Origin: Paenibacillus xylanexedens
GTDB lineage: Bacteria; Bacillota; Bacilli; Paenibacillales; Paenibacillaceae
Assembly (NCBI RefSeq): GCF_001908275.1
Contig: NZ_CP018620.1
Location: 4,340,001-4,404,000 of the forward strand
Direction of reading: 5' to 3'
Length of the DNA stretch: 64,000 nt
Positions within the stretch are counted from its first letter, which is position 1. The number at the start of each line of letters is the position of its first letter. The notes under the pieces are model-generated. The model ran no database searches. It was not told where the DNA came from and saw nothing but the letters and a program-made list of their open reading frames with translations. Made by a program: the position numbers and the translations under genes. Below, piece after piece: positions 26,595 to 36,533 of this stretch.

Positions 26595-28034
26595 ATGGTC
26601 ACGCTGATACTTTCGCTCGTTATGATTATAAACATATTACTCTCAGCGGTATTTTTGTTTTTTGAAAGGAGAGACATTGGTTATACTTGGGCCTGGCTCA
26701 TGATATTTTACTTCATTCCTATTTTAGGTTTTATCGTTTATCTCTTTCTGGGACGTAACCTCAAAAAGAAAAATTTCTACGGACTTTCAGCTGAAGAGAG
26801 AAACTCCCTAAAGTTAATTGTCGAGAACCAGTTAGTGACATTGAAGGAGCAACGTAAGGAAAACAACCCCCTGCTCATGAAATATGCTGACCTGATTCAA
26901 TTGAATCTCACTTCATCCAATGCAATCCTAACCAATGACAATGAGATATTCATCTTCGATGATGGACAAGAGAAATTTGATTCTTTATTTGCTGATATCA
27001 AGGAAGCCAAGAAAGAGATTAACATCCAATATTACATCATTCAACCGGATTCCTTAGGGAAGAAATTACGAGATGAATTAACTATTAAAGCTAAAGAAGG
27101 CGTAAAAGTGCGAGTTCTCTATGACGAAATTGGTTCAAAGAAACTTTCATTGAAGTTTTTCAGAGAACTGATCTCTGCCGGTGGAGAAGTAGAGGTCTTT
27201 TTCCCGTCACTGATTAGACCATTAAATTTCCGTATGAATAATCGAAATCATCGAAAACTTTGTATTATTGATGGGGAGATTGCTTATATTGGCGGATTTA
27301 ATCTGGGGAATGAGTATCTAGGCATGGATAAAAAGTTTGGATACTGGCGTGATACACATTTTAAAATGCACGGAGATGCCGTTAATCATATTCAAGGAAG
27401 GTTTATTTTGGATTGGAAACACGCCAGCAAATCGGATCAAGTAAGTTACGAACAATTCTCCTTCAACACAGCAAAGCTTGATGGTTCAAGTCCAGTTCAG
27501 ATTGTGTCTAGTGGTCCTAACTCACAGGTGGAACACCTGAAGAATATGTACATCAAGCTTATAGTAAATGCCAAAAAGAGTGTGTATATTCAAACGCCTT
27601 ACTTTATTCCTGACAGCACTTTTATGGATGCATGTAAAATCGCACTCCTATCCGGGGTGGATCTGCGCATTATGATTCCCAATAAGCCCGATCACCCGTT
27701 TGTATATTGGGCGACTTGGGCGTACGCTGGTGAATTATTGGACTATGGAGCCAAGATTCTGTTATATGATAATGGATTCTTACACGCAAAGACCATTGTA
27801 GTAGACGAAGAAGTCGCTTCAGTAGGGACGATGAATATTGATTCCCGGAGCTTTAGGTTGAATTTTGAGGTGAATGCAATTGTATATGACGAGCGAGTTG
27901 CGAAACAACTTCAAGAATTGTTTCATCAAGATAGCCAGTTAAGTACAGAACTTACTTCTGATCGTTATAGAAATAGGTCCCTTATTATAAAATTTAAAGA
28001 AGGAATATCACGTCTTCTTTCACCTATTTTATAG
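26595..28034 (+). CDS. cls: cardiolipin synthase (phospholipase D superfamily)
   Basis: 479 aa. Two N-terminal membrane helices (MVTLILSLVMIINILL and WLMIFYFIPILGFIVYLFLG) are followed by two PLD domains with HKD motifs: H219 in HRKLCIIDGEIAYIGG and H397 in HAKTIVVDEEVASVGT. The enzyme condenses two phosphatidylglycerol molecules into cardiolipin at the membrane. ATG 26571 is in frame, but AGGAG (26580-26584) supports ATG 26595. It is monocistronic. Bacillus-type genomes carry several cls paralogues, so which one this is cannot be said. Confidence 0.92.
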   Translation: MVTLILSLVMIINILLSAVFLFFERRDIGYTWAWLMIFYFIPILGFIVYLFLGRNLKKKNFYGLSAEERNSLKLIVENQLVTLKEQRKENNPLLMKYADLIQLNLTSSNAILTNDNEIFIFDDGQEKFDSLFADIKEAKKEINIQYYIIQPDSLGKKLRDELTIKAKEGVKVRVLYDEIGSKKLSLKFFRELISAGGEVEVFFPSLIRPLNFRMNNRNHRKLCIIDGEIAYIGGFNLGNEYLGMDKKFGYWRDTHFKMHGDAVNHIQGRFILDWKHASKSDQVSYEQFSFNTAKLDGSSPVQIVSSGPNSQVEHLKNMYIKLIVNAKKSVYIQTPYFIPDSTFMDACKIALLSGVDLRIMIPNKPDHPFVYWATWAYAGELLDYGAKILLYDNGFLHAKTIVVDEEVASVGTMNIDSRSFRLNFEVNAIVYDERVAKQLQELFHQDSQLSTELTSDRYRNRSLIIKFKEGISRLLSPIL

Positions 28035-28144
28035 CTCAGCTTCACTGCCGATGTTATACTCAACCAGGTACGATAAAACTTTTCACTGACGTGCTTCTTA
28101 ACGACTAAAGTATTAGCAAATCCTTCTTTTTAAGTCAACAGTTA

Positions 28145-28174
28145 AAAGCTCTCTTCAAAATGGAAGAGAGCTTT
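28145..28174 (-). terminator. terminator of the ger operon
   Basis: AAAGCTCTCTTC (28145-28156) pairs perfectly over 12 bp with GAAGAGAGCTTT (28163-28174), just past the gerC stop, with a short T-run on the minus strand. Confidence 0.75.
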
Positions 28175-28196
28175 CCCAATTGCACGACAGCATGTA

Positions 28197-29318
28197 TTAA
28201 TTTAAAACGCCACTGCCGACTATTGTAACCTTTACTTCCGGGTGAAAACGAACTTGGCCATATTCTTTATTCCAGTTTAGGCTTTTCCATAAGTCCGGGT
28301 AATGGGCAATTAAATGTCTGCCAATACCAAAGGAATCACAACCACTTTGCTGAAGTGTCTTGATAATTTGTTCTGCGTCCTGAGTCATGTCATCGGATAA
28401 CTTGCGGTTCAGACGTTCAATTGTGTCTTTTTCCTGAAGATGATTCATTGCATACTCAACGATCGTTACTGGAAGTTCGATACGGAGGTTCACATCAATT
28501 TGGCTATCACTTGCCACCTTTACCGCAAGTTTGCGCTTAATTTGTGCGATATTTGCTTCATAAGTGACATAGTTCCGCGGGTTGTTGGAAGGCCCTGGGT
28601 GGACCTTTTTGACAAAACGCGCTGCTTTATTCCATTTCCCACTCATAATAATGTATAGAGGAGCCTGTTCGGTAGTAAGACTCCCATTGAACCTTTGCCC
28701 ATGAAACAGGGCGATTCCCCGAGCATCAATCTCCTCTCCATCCTTATATAGATAGGGCAGTGTAAAATCCTGTCCCGGATCCAGCATGGGAGGGAGAAGG
28801 GTCTCTAACGTCATTTCCGGAAAAATACATAATTCCTCCAGACTCTTAATTTTTTTCGTAATAAAATCACCAATCAATATGCTGCCAACTTTTTTTTGGT
28901 GTAACAGATTTCCGGCATCGCCATCCACAATCGCAATTTTCACATGTGAGGTCGGGTAATCGGGTTCCCGATATAAGACGTCCAGGTAGGGGTAGATATC
29001 ATTTTGTGCGAGTTTGTTGCCGTATAAGATCATCCCATATTTGAAAAACCGGATATCACCAGTCACTTTAGCGCGAATTCTATCTGTACTTTGACGGACG
29101 GATCTCCCGGTGCCTGAGTGGACTTCATTACCGCTGCTCCCTTGTTGACTCTCAGAATCATCGACAATTTCAAGCGTCTGTTTAATTTCACCCTCTGAGG
29201 TGATGTCAAACGCCGAAGCATTAGCCAGTCTTGCATCTTTTAAACTATCCTGATCCCAACATCCCGTCATCACCATGAGCAGGGGCAGCAGGATGAGGAT
29301 TTTCCCCCGGTTACTCAT
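28197..29318 (-). CDS. Ger(x)C-family spore germination lipoprotein
   Basis: 373 aa. The signal peptide ends in the lipobox LMVMTGC with C20 as the lipidated residue, followed by WDQ, typical of GerAC/GerKC/GerBC. The body matches the GerAC family (KYGMILYGNKLAQNDI, GIALFHGQRFNG). It forms the C subunit of a nutrient germinant receptor in the spore inner membrane. It overlaps gerB by 4 nt (29315-29318). Expression in the forespore is expected for the family; no clear sigma-G promoter was identified. Confidence 0.92.
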   Translation of the reverse strand: MSNRGKILILLPLLMVMTGCWDQDSLKDARLANASAFDITSEGEIKQTLEIVDDSESQQGSSGNEVHSGTGRSVRQSTDRIRAKVTGDIRFFKYGMILYGNKLAQNDIYPYLDVLYREPDYPTSHVKIAIVDGDAGNLLHQKKVGSILIGDFITKKIKSLEELCIFPEMTLETLLPPMLDPGQDFTLPYLYKDGEEIDARGIALFHGQRFNGSLTTEQAPLYIIMSGKWNKAARFVKKVHPGPSNNPRNYVTYEANIAQIKRKLAVKVASDSQIDVNLRIELPVTIVEYAMNHLQEKDTIERLNRKLSDDMTQDAEQIIKTLQQSGCDSFGIGRHLIAHYPDLWKSLNWNKEYGQVRFHPEVKVTIVGSGVLN

Positions 29319-30403
29319 ATCATCTTCTCTTTTCGTTTCATTATATAAGATAGGACCAACAGGAGCAGAGGCAGGATCATGAGAAAAAAGTATGCCGATC
29401 TGTTGGCTATCGTACTAATTAACTCAAGTTTTTCCTTCTGTTGTGGCAGATAGGCAATTATGCAAGAAGCAAGAACGACATAAGGCACCGCTTTTTTATG
29501 GTGTTTTTGTTTGAAGAGATAACTTATACCATAGGATGCCGTATAGTAATAGCCACATATGGCCCCAAAAATGGATATTAACCAGATAGGGAGGAACAGG
29601 AAATCGGCCCGATCCATTGTCCCGAGTGGGATAGAGCGGAGCAGATATATGACCGGTTCAGGCATTAAGTCAAGCTGCTGGGGACTGAACGCCGTTGAAC
29701 AAATGAACACGGTGAATGCATACAACACCACGACTACAGCACTTGCTAAAGCAACAGACTTGAGTTTGCCACCGCTGCTACCTTCAACCATAGGAAACAC
29801 AACGAGAAAAAACTCGAATCCGAACATAGCCATTAATGTTTCGGTTGATCCACTAATGATATTGGGCCATCCCGCTTCGGTTAAAGGCAAAAGATATAAC
29901 AGATTGATTTCCTTGAGTCCATAACTGATCAATACCATCATGGGCAAGACCAAAAAGGAGATGAGTACAAGTACTCGGGCAATGATTCGTAATTTTTGCC
30001 GAACCAAATAGATACTGCTGAACAAGAAGAGGGCTAATATAGACCATCGAGGCGTATCCTGCAGCATCCAACGGTTAATCACACCGTAACCGTTCACCAG
30101 AACAGAAGTACCCATTAACAGGAAATATCCAACGTAGGCAATGATCAGCAATTTGCCAATCCATTTACCCGTAATCAGCGTTACAATGTCATAAATGGAT
30201 GAACTCGGGAATCTTCGCATCAAAAGCCAGCACAACAATATGACAAGTTGGATCAGGAACCCTCCAAGGAATACAGAGATCCACCCACCGCCTTTAGAGA
30301 GAAGGTGTATACGGTAAGGGAGGGACAAGATATCTACACCGATTTCAAATTTCATAATGAGCAAAAATAATTGTCCCCGAGTGATTGTTGTTTCCTTATT
30401 CAC
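29315..30403 (-). CDS. GerAB-family spore germination permease
   Basis: 362 aa with about ten membrane segments, of the spore germination (GerAB/APC superfamily) family: ITRGQLFLLIMKFEIGVDILSLPY at the start and LFGFEFFLVVFPMV-like segments in the middle. It is the B subunit, thought to bind germinants. It overlaps gerA by 8 nt and gerC by 4 nt, so it is translationally coupled. Germinant specificity is not predictable. Confidence 0.92.
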   Translation of the reverse strand: MNKETTITRGQLFLLIMKFEIGVDILSLPYRIHLLSKGGGWISVFLGGFLIQLVILLCWLLMRRFPSSSIYDIVTLITGKWIGKLLIIAYVGYFLLMGTSVLVNGYGVINRWMLQDTPRWSILALFLFSSIYLVRQKLRIIARVLVLISFLVLPMMVLISYGLKEINLLYLLPLTEAGWPNIISGSTETLMAMFGFEFFLVVFPMVEGSSGGKLKSVALASAVVVVLYAFTVFICSTAFSPQQLDLMPEPVIYLLRSIPLGTMDRADFLFLPIWLISIFGAICGYYYTASYGISYLFKQKHHKKAVPYVVLASCIIAYLPQQKEKLELISTIANRSAYFFLMILPLLLLVLSYIMKRKEKMI

Positions 30404-31859
30404 GTTTTTTCCAACTCCTAGAGAACTTCTGCTGATTCAGCCGCTGCGGGCGGGCATCATGAGGACGCCCGCGAAGCGCCCAGATGGGAAATCGAATCCA
30501 TACATCCTTCATGTCCGCTAATCGGAAAGGGGCCACTGGAGCAAAATAAGGCGATCCGAAGTTTTCCATCTTACAGAGGTGAATGGTTAGAATCACCAGA
30601 CCAAATGCGATGCCGATATATCCAAAAAGCGCCGCTCCAATCATCATTGGAAAGCGGAGAATACGGACTGCCGAACTCATCTCATGCGAAGGCACCAAAA
30701 ACGACGAGATAGCGGTTAGTGAAACCACAATAATCATTGTATAGGATACAAGCCCCGCACGAACGATAGCATCTCCGATAACCAAACCGCCAACGATGCC
30801 GATGGTCTGGCCCACTCGGCTGGGAAGTCGGACCCCGGCTTCTCTTAATACTTCAAAGATCAATTCAAGCAACATTGCCTCTACAAGTGCAGGAAAGGGG
30901 ATGTTCTGCAATGATTTCTTGATCGTGTGTGCCAGTTCGATCGGTAAAATAGCGGAGTGAAAAGAGATGGTTGCAATATAAACAGCAGGTAATGTAAAAG
31001 CAATGACAAAACTCATCATGCGAATTAACCGTAAAAAAGAACTGACAATCCAGCGACCATGATAATCATCCGGACTTTGATAAAAAGCAAAAAACGTAAC
31101 TGGAGCGATAAGAGCTGAAGGACTTCCTTCCGCAAGTATGGCGACACGTCCTTCCATCAAGTTGGCAATAACCCGGTCAGGTCTTTCTGTATTGAGCTGC
31201 TGGGGAAACAGAGAGAAGGGGTTATCCTCCATAAACTCTTCAATAAAACCTGGAGCGAGCACCATATCTGAAGATATGGACGTAATTCGCTCTTTTACTT
31301 CGTTCACTAACTCCGGATTGGCCAAGTCCTGAAGATATACAACTGCAATTTTGGTATGTGTCTTCTCGCCGACGTTAAAATATCGAACGATTAAGGATGG
31401 ACTAATAATTTGTCTACGGATCAGATTCAAATTAACCGAAAGCTGCTCTACGAATCCATTGTGCGGCCCTCGAATAACGCCTTCATTCTCCGGTTCGGTT
31501 GTGCTTCGGACATACATTTTCTCGGTAGAAAGAATGTAAAACTCCGGGTGCCCGTCGATTATGTAAAGACATTTCCCTTGAATAAGTGAATCTATTCCAC
31601 GTTGCAGATCCGTATCTTTTCGACTTTCTAAAGTGGTGAACGATGGGTAGATTTCCGAATGAGCTTGGCCATTCAGTGCTGTTAAGACATGTGTTTGAAT
31701 GATCTCCTGATCTACAAGTGAATCGATATAGAGAAGCACACTCTGTACACCATTAAGTAGAAGCTGTTGTTGTTTCAAATCGTCAGTACAGTAGAGGGAC
31801 TGTTCCACATAAGAAATATTCATTTTTAATACAGAGAAAGCCTGATTGGTTGGGGTCAT
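30396..31859 (-). CDS. GerAA-family spore germination protein
   Basis: 487 aa. A soluble N-terminal half is followed by about five membrane segments. Family signatures are visible: GRVAILAEGSPSALIAPVTFF, YIATISFHSAILPIELAHTI, PFPALVEAMLLELIFEVLREAGVRLP and QTIGIVGGLVIGDA. It is the A subunit and likely channel of a Ger receptor, and the first gene of the gerA-B-C operon. The complete tricistronic set shows that the host is an endospore former. Confidence 0.94.
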   Translation of the reverse strand: MTPTNQAFSVLKMNISYVEQSLYCTDDLKQQQLLLNGVQSVLLYIDSLVDQEIIQTHVLTALNGQAHSEIYPSFTTLESRKDTDLQRGIDSLIQGKCLYIIDGHPEFYILSTEKMYVRSTTEPENEGVIRGPHNGFVEQLSVNLNLIRRQIISPSLIVRYFNVGEKTHTKIAVVYLQDLANPELVNEVKERITSISSDMVLAPGFIEEFMEDNPFSLFPQQLNTERPDRVIANLMEGRVAILAEGSPSALIAPVTFFAFYQSPDDYHGRWIVSSFLRLIRMMSFVIAFTLPAVYIATISFHSAILPIELAHTIKKSLQNIPFPALVEAMLLELIFEVLREAGVRLPSRVGQTIGIVGGLVIGDAIVRAGLVSYTMIIVVSLTAISSFLVPSHEMSSAVRILRFPMMIGAALFGYIGIAFGLVILTIHLCKMENFGSPYFAPVAPFRLADMKDVWIRFPIWALRGRPHDARPQRLNQQKFSRSWKKRE

Positions 31860-32091
31860 TGATCCACCTCTTTATAAAATACGACATGGATTATCTTGTG
31901 CAAAATCAAGACTATTATGCAATAGGCGCTTCTTATTCAAAGAACTTATAACCAAACATTGAAAAAATAGTTGCGCAAAAATCCATAATTTACAATTCAA
32001 TTAGAAACTTTTTCCTAAATCTAGCGTCTAATACTATGACTTTTTGAGGGGTTATACATTACTAGAGAGTAGAAGGAGCCAAAGACAACAC

Positions 32092-34344
32092 ATGAATATG
32101 AAGAAGAAATTATCCATTTTTACCGCTTTAGCCGTTTTTCAAGCATTTGCAGTCGGTTCTGTGAGTGCGCAATCAGCACCGCAAGGTGACACCGCGTCAG
32201 TAAACACAGCCAATGTAGAATCAGTTGAGGTGTTACAGCAAGAGCAGCCGATTGCAGAGCGTGAAGTGAAGACGGAGAGCAATAACAAATCTATCAATAC
32301 TCCGCCGACTGAAGCCAAGGACACTCAAACCTCAACCGGCACTGAGGCAACACCTAAAACAGAGAGCGAGAAACCTTTAGTTCAAGAGGAAACCCCTGAG
32401 AAGGTTGAAACGCCAGCTACGCCTGCTCAGATAGAGCAACCATCCGTTGATGGGACGTCTCCTGCAGTAGCAGGTGGAAATCTGACGTTGTACATGAATA
32501 GCAACAAAATGGAGCAGGATGGAAAAACGTATCTTGCTGGACAGCCAATGGCTGTAAAAAACGGTGTATCCTATGTTGCAATCCGTGCGCTGGTTGACCG
32601 TGTGGGATATGGCGTCAAATATGATAACAAAACCAAGGAAACCATCATTATTAGTGGTGAAGATGAACTCCGATTCAAAACTAACAGCAAGGACTATACG
32701 GTAAATGGAGAGACCAGAACGATGAAAGGCCCTGCTTATCAGCAAAAAAGTACATTCATGGTGCCGTTAACTTCCATTACTCAAGCTCTGAACATCACCT
32801 ATAAAGTGAATCAGTCGGCTAAAACGGTTGTGTTGAATCTTAATACAAAACCTGTTGCAAGCTTTACCATTTCCCAAAAGGAAATCTTTGCGGGTGATCA
32901 AGTAGACTACGTGACTTCTTCCAGTTCACCTAATGGAATGGATATCGTTGACGAACGCTGGACTGGTCGCCAGGATTCATTTGATCAAGCAGGTACATAT
33001 ACGATTTCATATCAAGTACAGGATTCCAATGGTCAATGGAGCGATCCCTATTCAACTACGATTGAAGTATTGAGTCCTAATCTTCCTCCTGTAGCCATGT
33101 TCGCCACGGATAAAGAACAGTATAAAATGGGCGAAAAAATAACATACACAGACCAAAGTACAGATGACGAAAATAATATTGATAAAGTAGTATGGGAGAA
33201 CAATTCACTTGCGTTCTTTGAACCGGGTCCAAAAACGGTGACACTTACGGTTACTGACAATCACGGCGCTACGAACACGTACTCCAAAGTCATCACCATA
33301 ACGAATGAGACATTATATTCATTTACAGACTTCAATTTACTCTTCACGCCAGTAGGACAGAAATTTACCTTTAATGGCGGCGAAGTGACTACGATGGAGA
33401 AAGTGCCTTATACGTACATGGATGAGCCAAGTTTGCTGATCCGCAGTAACAGTCCGGAAACCGTGAATACGGAAGGCATTGTATATAAAGAATCATCTTC
33501 AGGGCAGACCCGTTTCATGATTCATCACGTGAACAATACAGGTAAAAGAGTAAAAATGTATGTGATTGCAACCAATAACAATCCAAATCCAGCGGTATTT
33601 GAACAACAGAATATGGGCTTCGCCGGACCTACACCTTATGCTACCGTAGCTGGGAAATTGTCTATTGATAAATGGTTCAAGTCGATTCAGACTGGAGCGG
33701 ATCAAAAGAAAGAGTACCTTCAACCTGGAGAAAGCAAACTCATTTTGACCGAACTTAATAAAACGCCGATGAAAGAAGGACAAGTCATCTCTCTCTATTC
33801 GGACGCTTATAGCGATTATTCCTTAGACTATAACGTTATCCTGGTGGAAGAAAATAAAGATCCGTTCGAGGCTCTGCCATTGCTACCTGTGCTTGATCGT
33901 GACGGAGTGCACAACCGGGGTACGTACCCGAATGCGACTCGCGTTATAAAGTACGATGAGCACGTGGGAATCAAACCTGCCCGTCTGCCACTTGGTGACA
34001 ATTCAAGCGATCCCAATCTGGTAGGAACAGATCCGATGGCATACACAGACGCATCCAATGCGGGTAATTTTGGCGTATTGTACAAAATCACGCTGACCAA
34101 TGTTGCACCACGTACGCTTATCTCCTTTAACCCTCGTGGAGGGAAGTACTCCGGAGTAGCTCTGGTGAACACTCAGTTGGTATCGATTGCCGAAGGTAAC
34201 GTTGCGGTTGCCAATTCAAGTGAACAAAGCGTGCTTTACCGCACCGGTTCAACTGGAGAGAGCGTGACCATTCTATTCTCTGCCGCACCAGGAAGCAACC
34301 TGCCGGTCAATCTGCTCTTTACACCACTCCCATCGGAGAAGTAA
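32092..34344 (+). CDS. secreted protein with copper-amine-oxidase-N-like stalk domain and PKD domains
   Basis: About 750 aa. A signal peptide (1 to about 27) and an acidic Thr/Pro/Glu-rich stretch (30-125) precede a copper-amine-oxidase N-terminal-like (stalk) domain at about 127-262 (YVAIRALVDRVGYGVKYDNKTKETIII). Two PKD-like domains follow at about 252-328 and 331-405 (FATDKEQYKMGEKITYTDQS, KTVTLTVTDNHGAT), then about 340 residues not recognised. A TTG at 32044 is open, but AAGGAG (32073-32078) and the signal peptide favour ATG 32092. It is divergent from the ger operon and monocistronic. It is probably a cell-wall-associated or extracellular binding protein; no catalytic motif was seen. 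Confidence 0.8.
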   Translation: MNMKKKLSIFTALAVFQAFAVGSVSAQSAPQGDTASVNTANVESVEVLQQEQPIAEREVKTESNNKSINTPPTEAKDTQTSTGTEATPKTESEKPLVQEETPEKVETPATPAQIEQPSVDGTSPAVAGGNLTLYMNSNKMEQDGKTYLAGQPMAVKNGVSYVAIRALVDRVGYGVKYDNKTKETIIISGEDELRFKTNSKDYTVNGETRTMKGPAYQQKSTFMVPLTSITQALNITYKVNQSAKTVVLNLNTKPVASFTISQKEIFAGDQVDYVTSSSSPNGMDIVDERWTGRQDSFDQAGTYTISYQVQDSNGQWSDPYSTTIEVLSPNLPPVAMFATDKEQYKMGEKITYTDQSTDDENNIDKVVWENNSLAFFEPGPKTVTLTVTDNHGATNTYSKVITITNETLYSFTDFNLLFTPVGQKFTFNGGEVTTMEKVPYTYMDEPSLLIRSNSPETVNTEGIVYKESSSGQTRFMIHHVNNTGKRVKMYVIATNNNPNPAVFEQQNMGFAGPTPYATVAGKLSIDKWFKSIQTGADQKKEYLQPGESKLILTELNKTPMKEGQVISLYSDAYSDYSLDYNVILVEENKDPFEALPLLPVLDRDGVHNRGTYPNATRVIKYDEHVGIKPARLPLGDNSSDPNLVGTDPMAYTDASNAGNFGVLYKITLTNVAPRTLISFNPRGGKYSGVALVNTQLVSIAEGNVAVANSSEQSVLYRTGSTGESVTILFSAAPGSNLPVNLLFTPLPSEK

Positions 34345-34374
34345 AGGTATATAAAGTTTTATATCTAAATCAAA

Positions 34375-34410
34375 GGCAACCGAACAGGAATGATTCGGTT
34401 GCCTTTTTTT
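34375..34410 (+). terminator. terminator after the stalk/PKD protein gene
   Basis: GGCAACCGAA (34375-34384) pairs perfectly with TTCGGTTGCC (34394-34403), followed by T7. Confidence 0.9.
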
Positions 34411-34455
34411 GCGTTGGAAGAAATCAGACTATAGTTGGGAATGAATCATCTTTGT

Positions 34456-35004
34456 TTAGGAGAGGTTATTTTCCAATAACATTCCCACTTGTTTTCCCAT
34501 AACTTGAGGTGAATAGGGCATGTCATTAATAAACCACCATTCTACAATTCCTACATAAGCTGGTGAGATAAATTGAATAAGAAGCTCTTCATCTATTCCT
34601 TGTTTTTTTCCCTCGGACATATCCCAACCATTCTTAATATCGTCTGTGACAAAATCGAGGAACCTGCTACGGAAAAAAGGAGCTCCTTTACTAGTTAACA
34701 TTGCTGAAAAGAATGAATAATGTTGTTCAAAATATAAAAACCATGTTGCACTACCCTCTAATGTATCCGTTTCAGCTTCCAATTCACACAATCTCTTTAA
34801 TTCCTCAATATGCTCTTCAATAAGCTTATCCAGTAGATCGTACTTATCCAAGTAATGCAGATAGATCGTTCTACGATTAACATTAGCTTGATCAGCAATA
34901 TCCTGAATCGTAATGTCATCAAAACTTTTTTCAGACATGAGTTCTATCACTGCTTTTTTGATAGCTTCTTGAGATTTCAAACTTCTTCTGTCCACTTTAA
35001 GCAT
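34456..35004 (-). CDS. TetR/AcrR-family regulator
   Basis: About 182 aa. The N-terminal helix-turn-helix is FDDITIQDIADQANVNRRTIYLHYLDKYDLL. The C-terminal part (WFLYFEQHYSFFSAML...APFFRSRFLDFV) resembles the TetR-like C-terminal domain of YdgC-type Firmicute regulators. AGGTGG abuts an upstream ATG at 35010, so ATG 35004 (MLKVDRR) is better spaced. It is divergent from an MFS exporter, its probable target. Confidence 0.85.
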   Translation of the reverse strand: MLKVDRRSLKSQEAIKKAVIELMSEKSFDDITIQDIADQANVNRRTIYLHYLDKYDLLDKLIEEHIEELKRLCELEAETDTLEGSATWFLYFEQHYSFFSAMLTSKGAPFFRSRFLDFVTDDIKNGWDMSEGKKQGIDEELLIQFISPAYVGIVEWWFINDMPYSPQVMGKQVGMLLENNLS

Positions 35005-35052
35005 GTACATCCACCTAACTTTCTTGAAAAGTAATTCACAATTTGAGTCGCG

Positions 35053-35124
35053 TTGTGTATTAATGCACGAATCCTGATGTTTTGTGGTTGTTGATACATT
35101 TTATTTATATATAATAATACACAA
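35053..35124. promoter_or_regulatory. promoter region with paired repeats between TetR and MFS genes
   Basis: TTGTGTATTA (35053-35062) and TAATACACAA (35115-35124) form a perfect 10-bp inverted repeat 52 nt apart. They flank a promoter-like TTGTTG (35088-35093), 16 bp, TATAAT (35110-35115). The first half also lies in the near-palindrome GTGTATTAATGCAC. These are plausible TetR operators. Confidence 0.5.
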
Positions 35125-35272
35125 ATGAGTATTAAGCCCTCAATGTGAATTTAAATTAAAATAGATGATTACAGCCAAAAGGAGGAGAGTTTGGTTTCAA
35201 TCATTTGAATATCATCTTGGGCGGAGTACAGCATGAGAAAGAGAATATGGAGCAACGGTGGGGGTAATAATC

Positions 35273-36442
35273 ATGTTTAAACGAAATAATTTATTTATAT
35301 TTATATTAACTTTGGGTGTCTTCGGAATCTTAAATACTGAAATGGGCGTTATTGGGATATTGCCTCAAATTGCTGAACAGTTCAATGTTAGCGTGTCTCA
35401 AGCAGGATTGCTAGTAAGTCTGTTTGCACTTGCAGTTGCGATATCGGGTCCCATTCTGCCTTTAGTGTTTTCGCGTTTTAATCGCAGAGGGGTAATGCTA
35501 CTTGTACTCGGTGTGTTCGTGATTAGTAACATTTTCTCTATATTTGCAACAAACTTTACATTCGCAATAATTGCTCGTGTTATCCCGGCATTTTTACATC
35601 CCGTCTATATCTCGATCGCTCTGACAGCAGCAGCTAGTTCGGTTAGTGAGAAAGAGATCCCTAGAGCAGTGTCAAAAGTCATTATGGGCGTGTCTGCTGG
35701 CATTGTGCTAGGTGTACCCATCACAACTTTTATTGCCAGTATCGCTTCAATTGATGCTGCTATGACTTTTTTTGCTATCGTGAATGCAGTAGCATTCATT
35801 GGTGTATTGCTATTTGTTCCATCCATGCCTGTCAGAGAAAGGCTTTCATACGGATCTCAACTACGTGTATTGAAGAAAGCAATAACTTGGCAATCTATTG
35901 TTGCCGTTATATTTGTAAATGCAGCAACGGCTGGAGTGTATAGTTACTTCGCCGAATATCTTGCGACCATTACTCATATTTCTGGGAAAGGCCTCAGTCT
36001 AATGTTAGTTATATTTGGTGCAGCCAGTTTGTTTGGTAACGTATTAGGAGGAAGATTGCTTTCCAAAAATGCAATTAAGTCCGTAATGATCTATCCATTT
36101 GTATTTGGAGTAGTCTACATCTTCCTGTTCTTTATGGGCCAATTCACTGTCCCTATGTTCATTATTGTTGTTATATGGGGAGTGCTGTATGCAATCGCAA
36201 GCAATATTAGTCAGTATTGGATTACGTCAGCAGCTCCGGAAGCCCCTGAATTCGCGAATGGATTATTTCTAACATCTGGTAACCTGGGCGTAACCATTGG
36301 AACAACTGTCGGAGGGTTGTTTATATCAGGAATGGGGCTTCGGTACATTGTAGTAGGTGGACTGTTATTTTTGATATTGAGCCTGGCGTTTATCCTATTA
36401 AGAATTTATATGTATACTCCTAAAAAACAAATCTCTCATTGA
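35273..36442 (+). CDS. MFS exporter, AraJ/sugar-efflux-like DHA1 family
   Basis: 389 aa, 12 membrane segments. The start MFKRNNLFIFILTLGVFGILNTEMGVIGILPQIAEQFNVSVSQAG-type pattern, the segment ISGPILPLVFSRFNRRGVML and RVIPAFLHPVYISIAL match AraJ/YdhP-like transporters. GTG 35258 is in frame, but GGTGGGGGT and spacing favour ATG 35273. It is divergent from the TetR gene with paired repeats between. The substrate is unknown. Confidence 0.87.
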   Translation: MFKRNNLFIFILTLGVFGILNTEMGVIGILPQIAEQFNVSVSQAGLLVSLFALAVAISGPILPLVFSRFNRRGVMLLVLGVFVISNIFSIFATNFTFAIIARVIPAFLHPVYISIALTAAASSVSEKEIPRAVSKVIMGVSAGIVLGVPITTFIASIASIDAAMTFFAIVNAVAFIGVLLFVPSMPVRERLSYGSQLRVLKKAITWQSIVAVIFVNAATAGVYSYFAEYLATITHISGKGLSLMLVIFGAASLFGNVLGGRLLSKNAIKSVMIYPFVFGVVYIFLFFMGQFTVPMFIIVVIWGVLYAIASNISQYWITSAAPEAPEFANGLFLTSGNLGVTIGTTVGGLFISGMGLRYIVVGGLLFLILSLAFILLRIYMYTPKKQISH

Positions 36443-36466
36443 GAATTTAACCTTTTGTTATCTTGG

Positions 36467-36495
36467 GGACACGTTAATAACGTGTCCTTGTTTTA
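36467..36495. terminator. terminator between convergent MFS and LysR genes
   Basis: GGACACGTT (36467-36475) pairs perfectly with AACGTGTCC (36479-36487) around a 3-nt loop, followed by a T-rich tract. Confidence 0.7.
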
Positions 36496-36533
36496 TTGAA
36501 GAATAACCACACTAAAGGTAAAGCGCACTTTTA

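Noticed and set aside
31860..32091. Sigma-G promoter for the ger operon
   Set aside because: A TGCATA-like -35 exists on the minus strand, but the matching -10 (AAGATAA) is too far from the CATACTA-type consensus.
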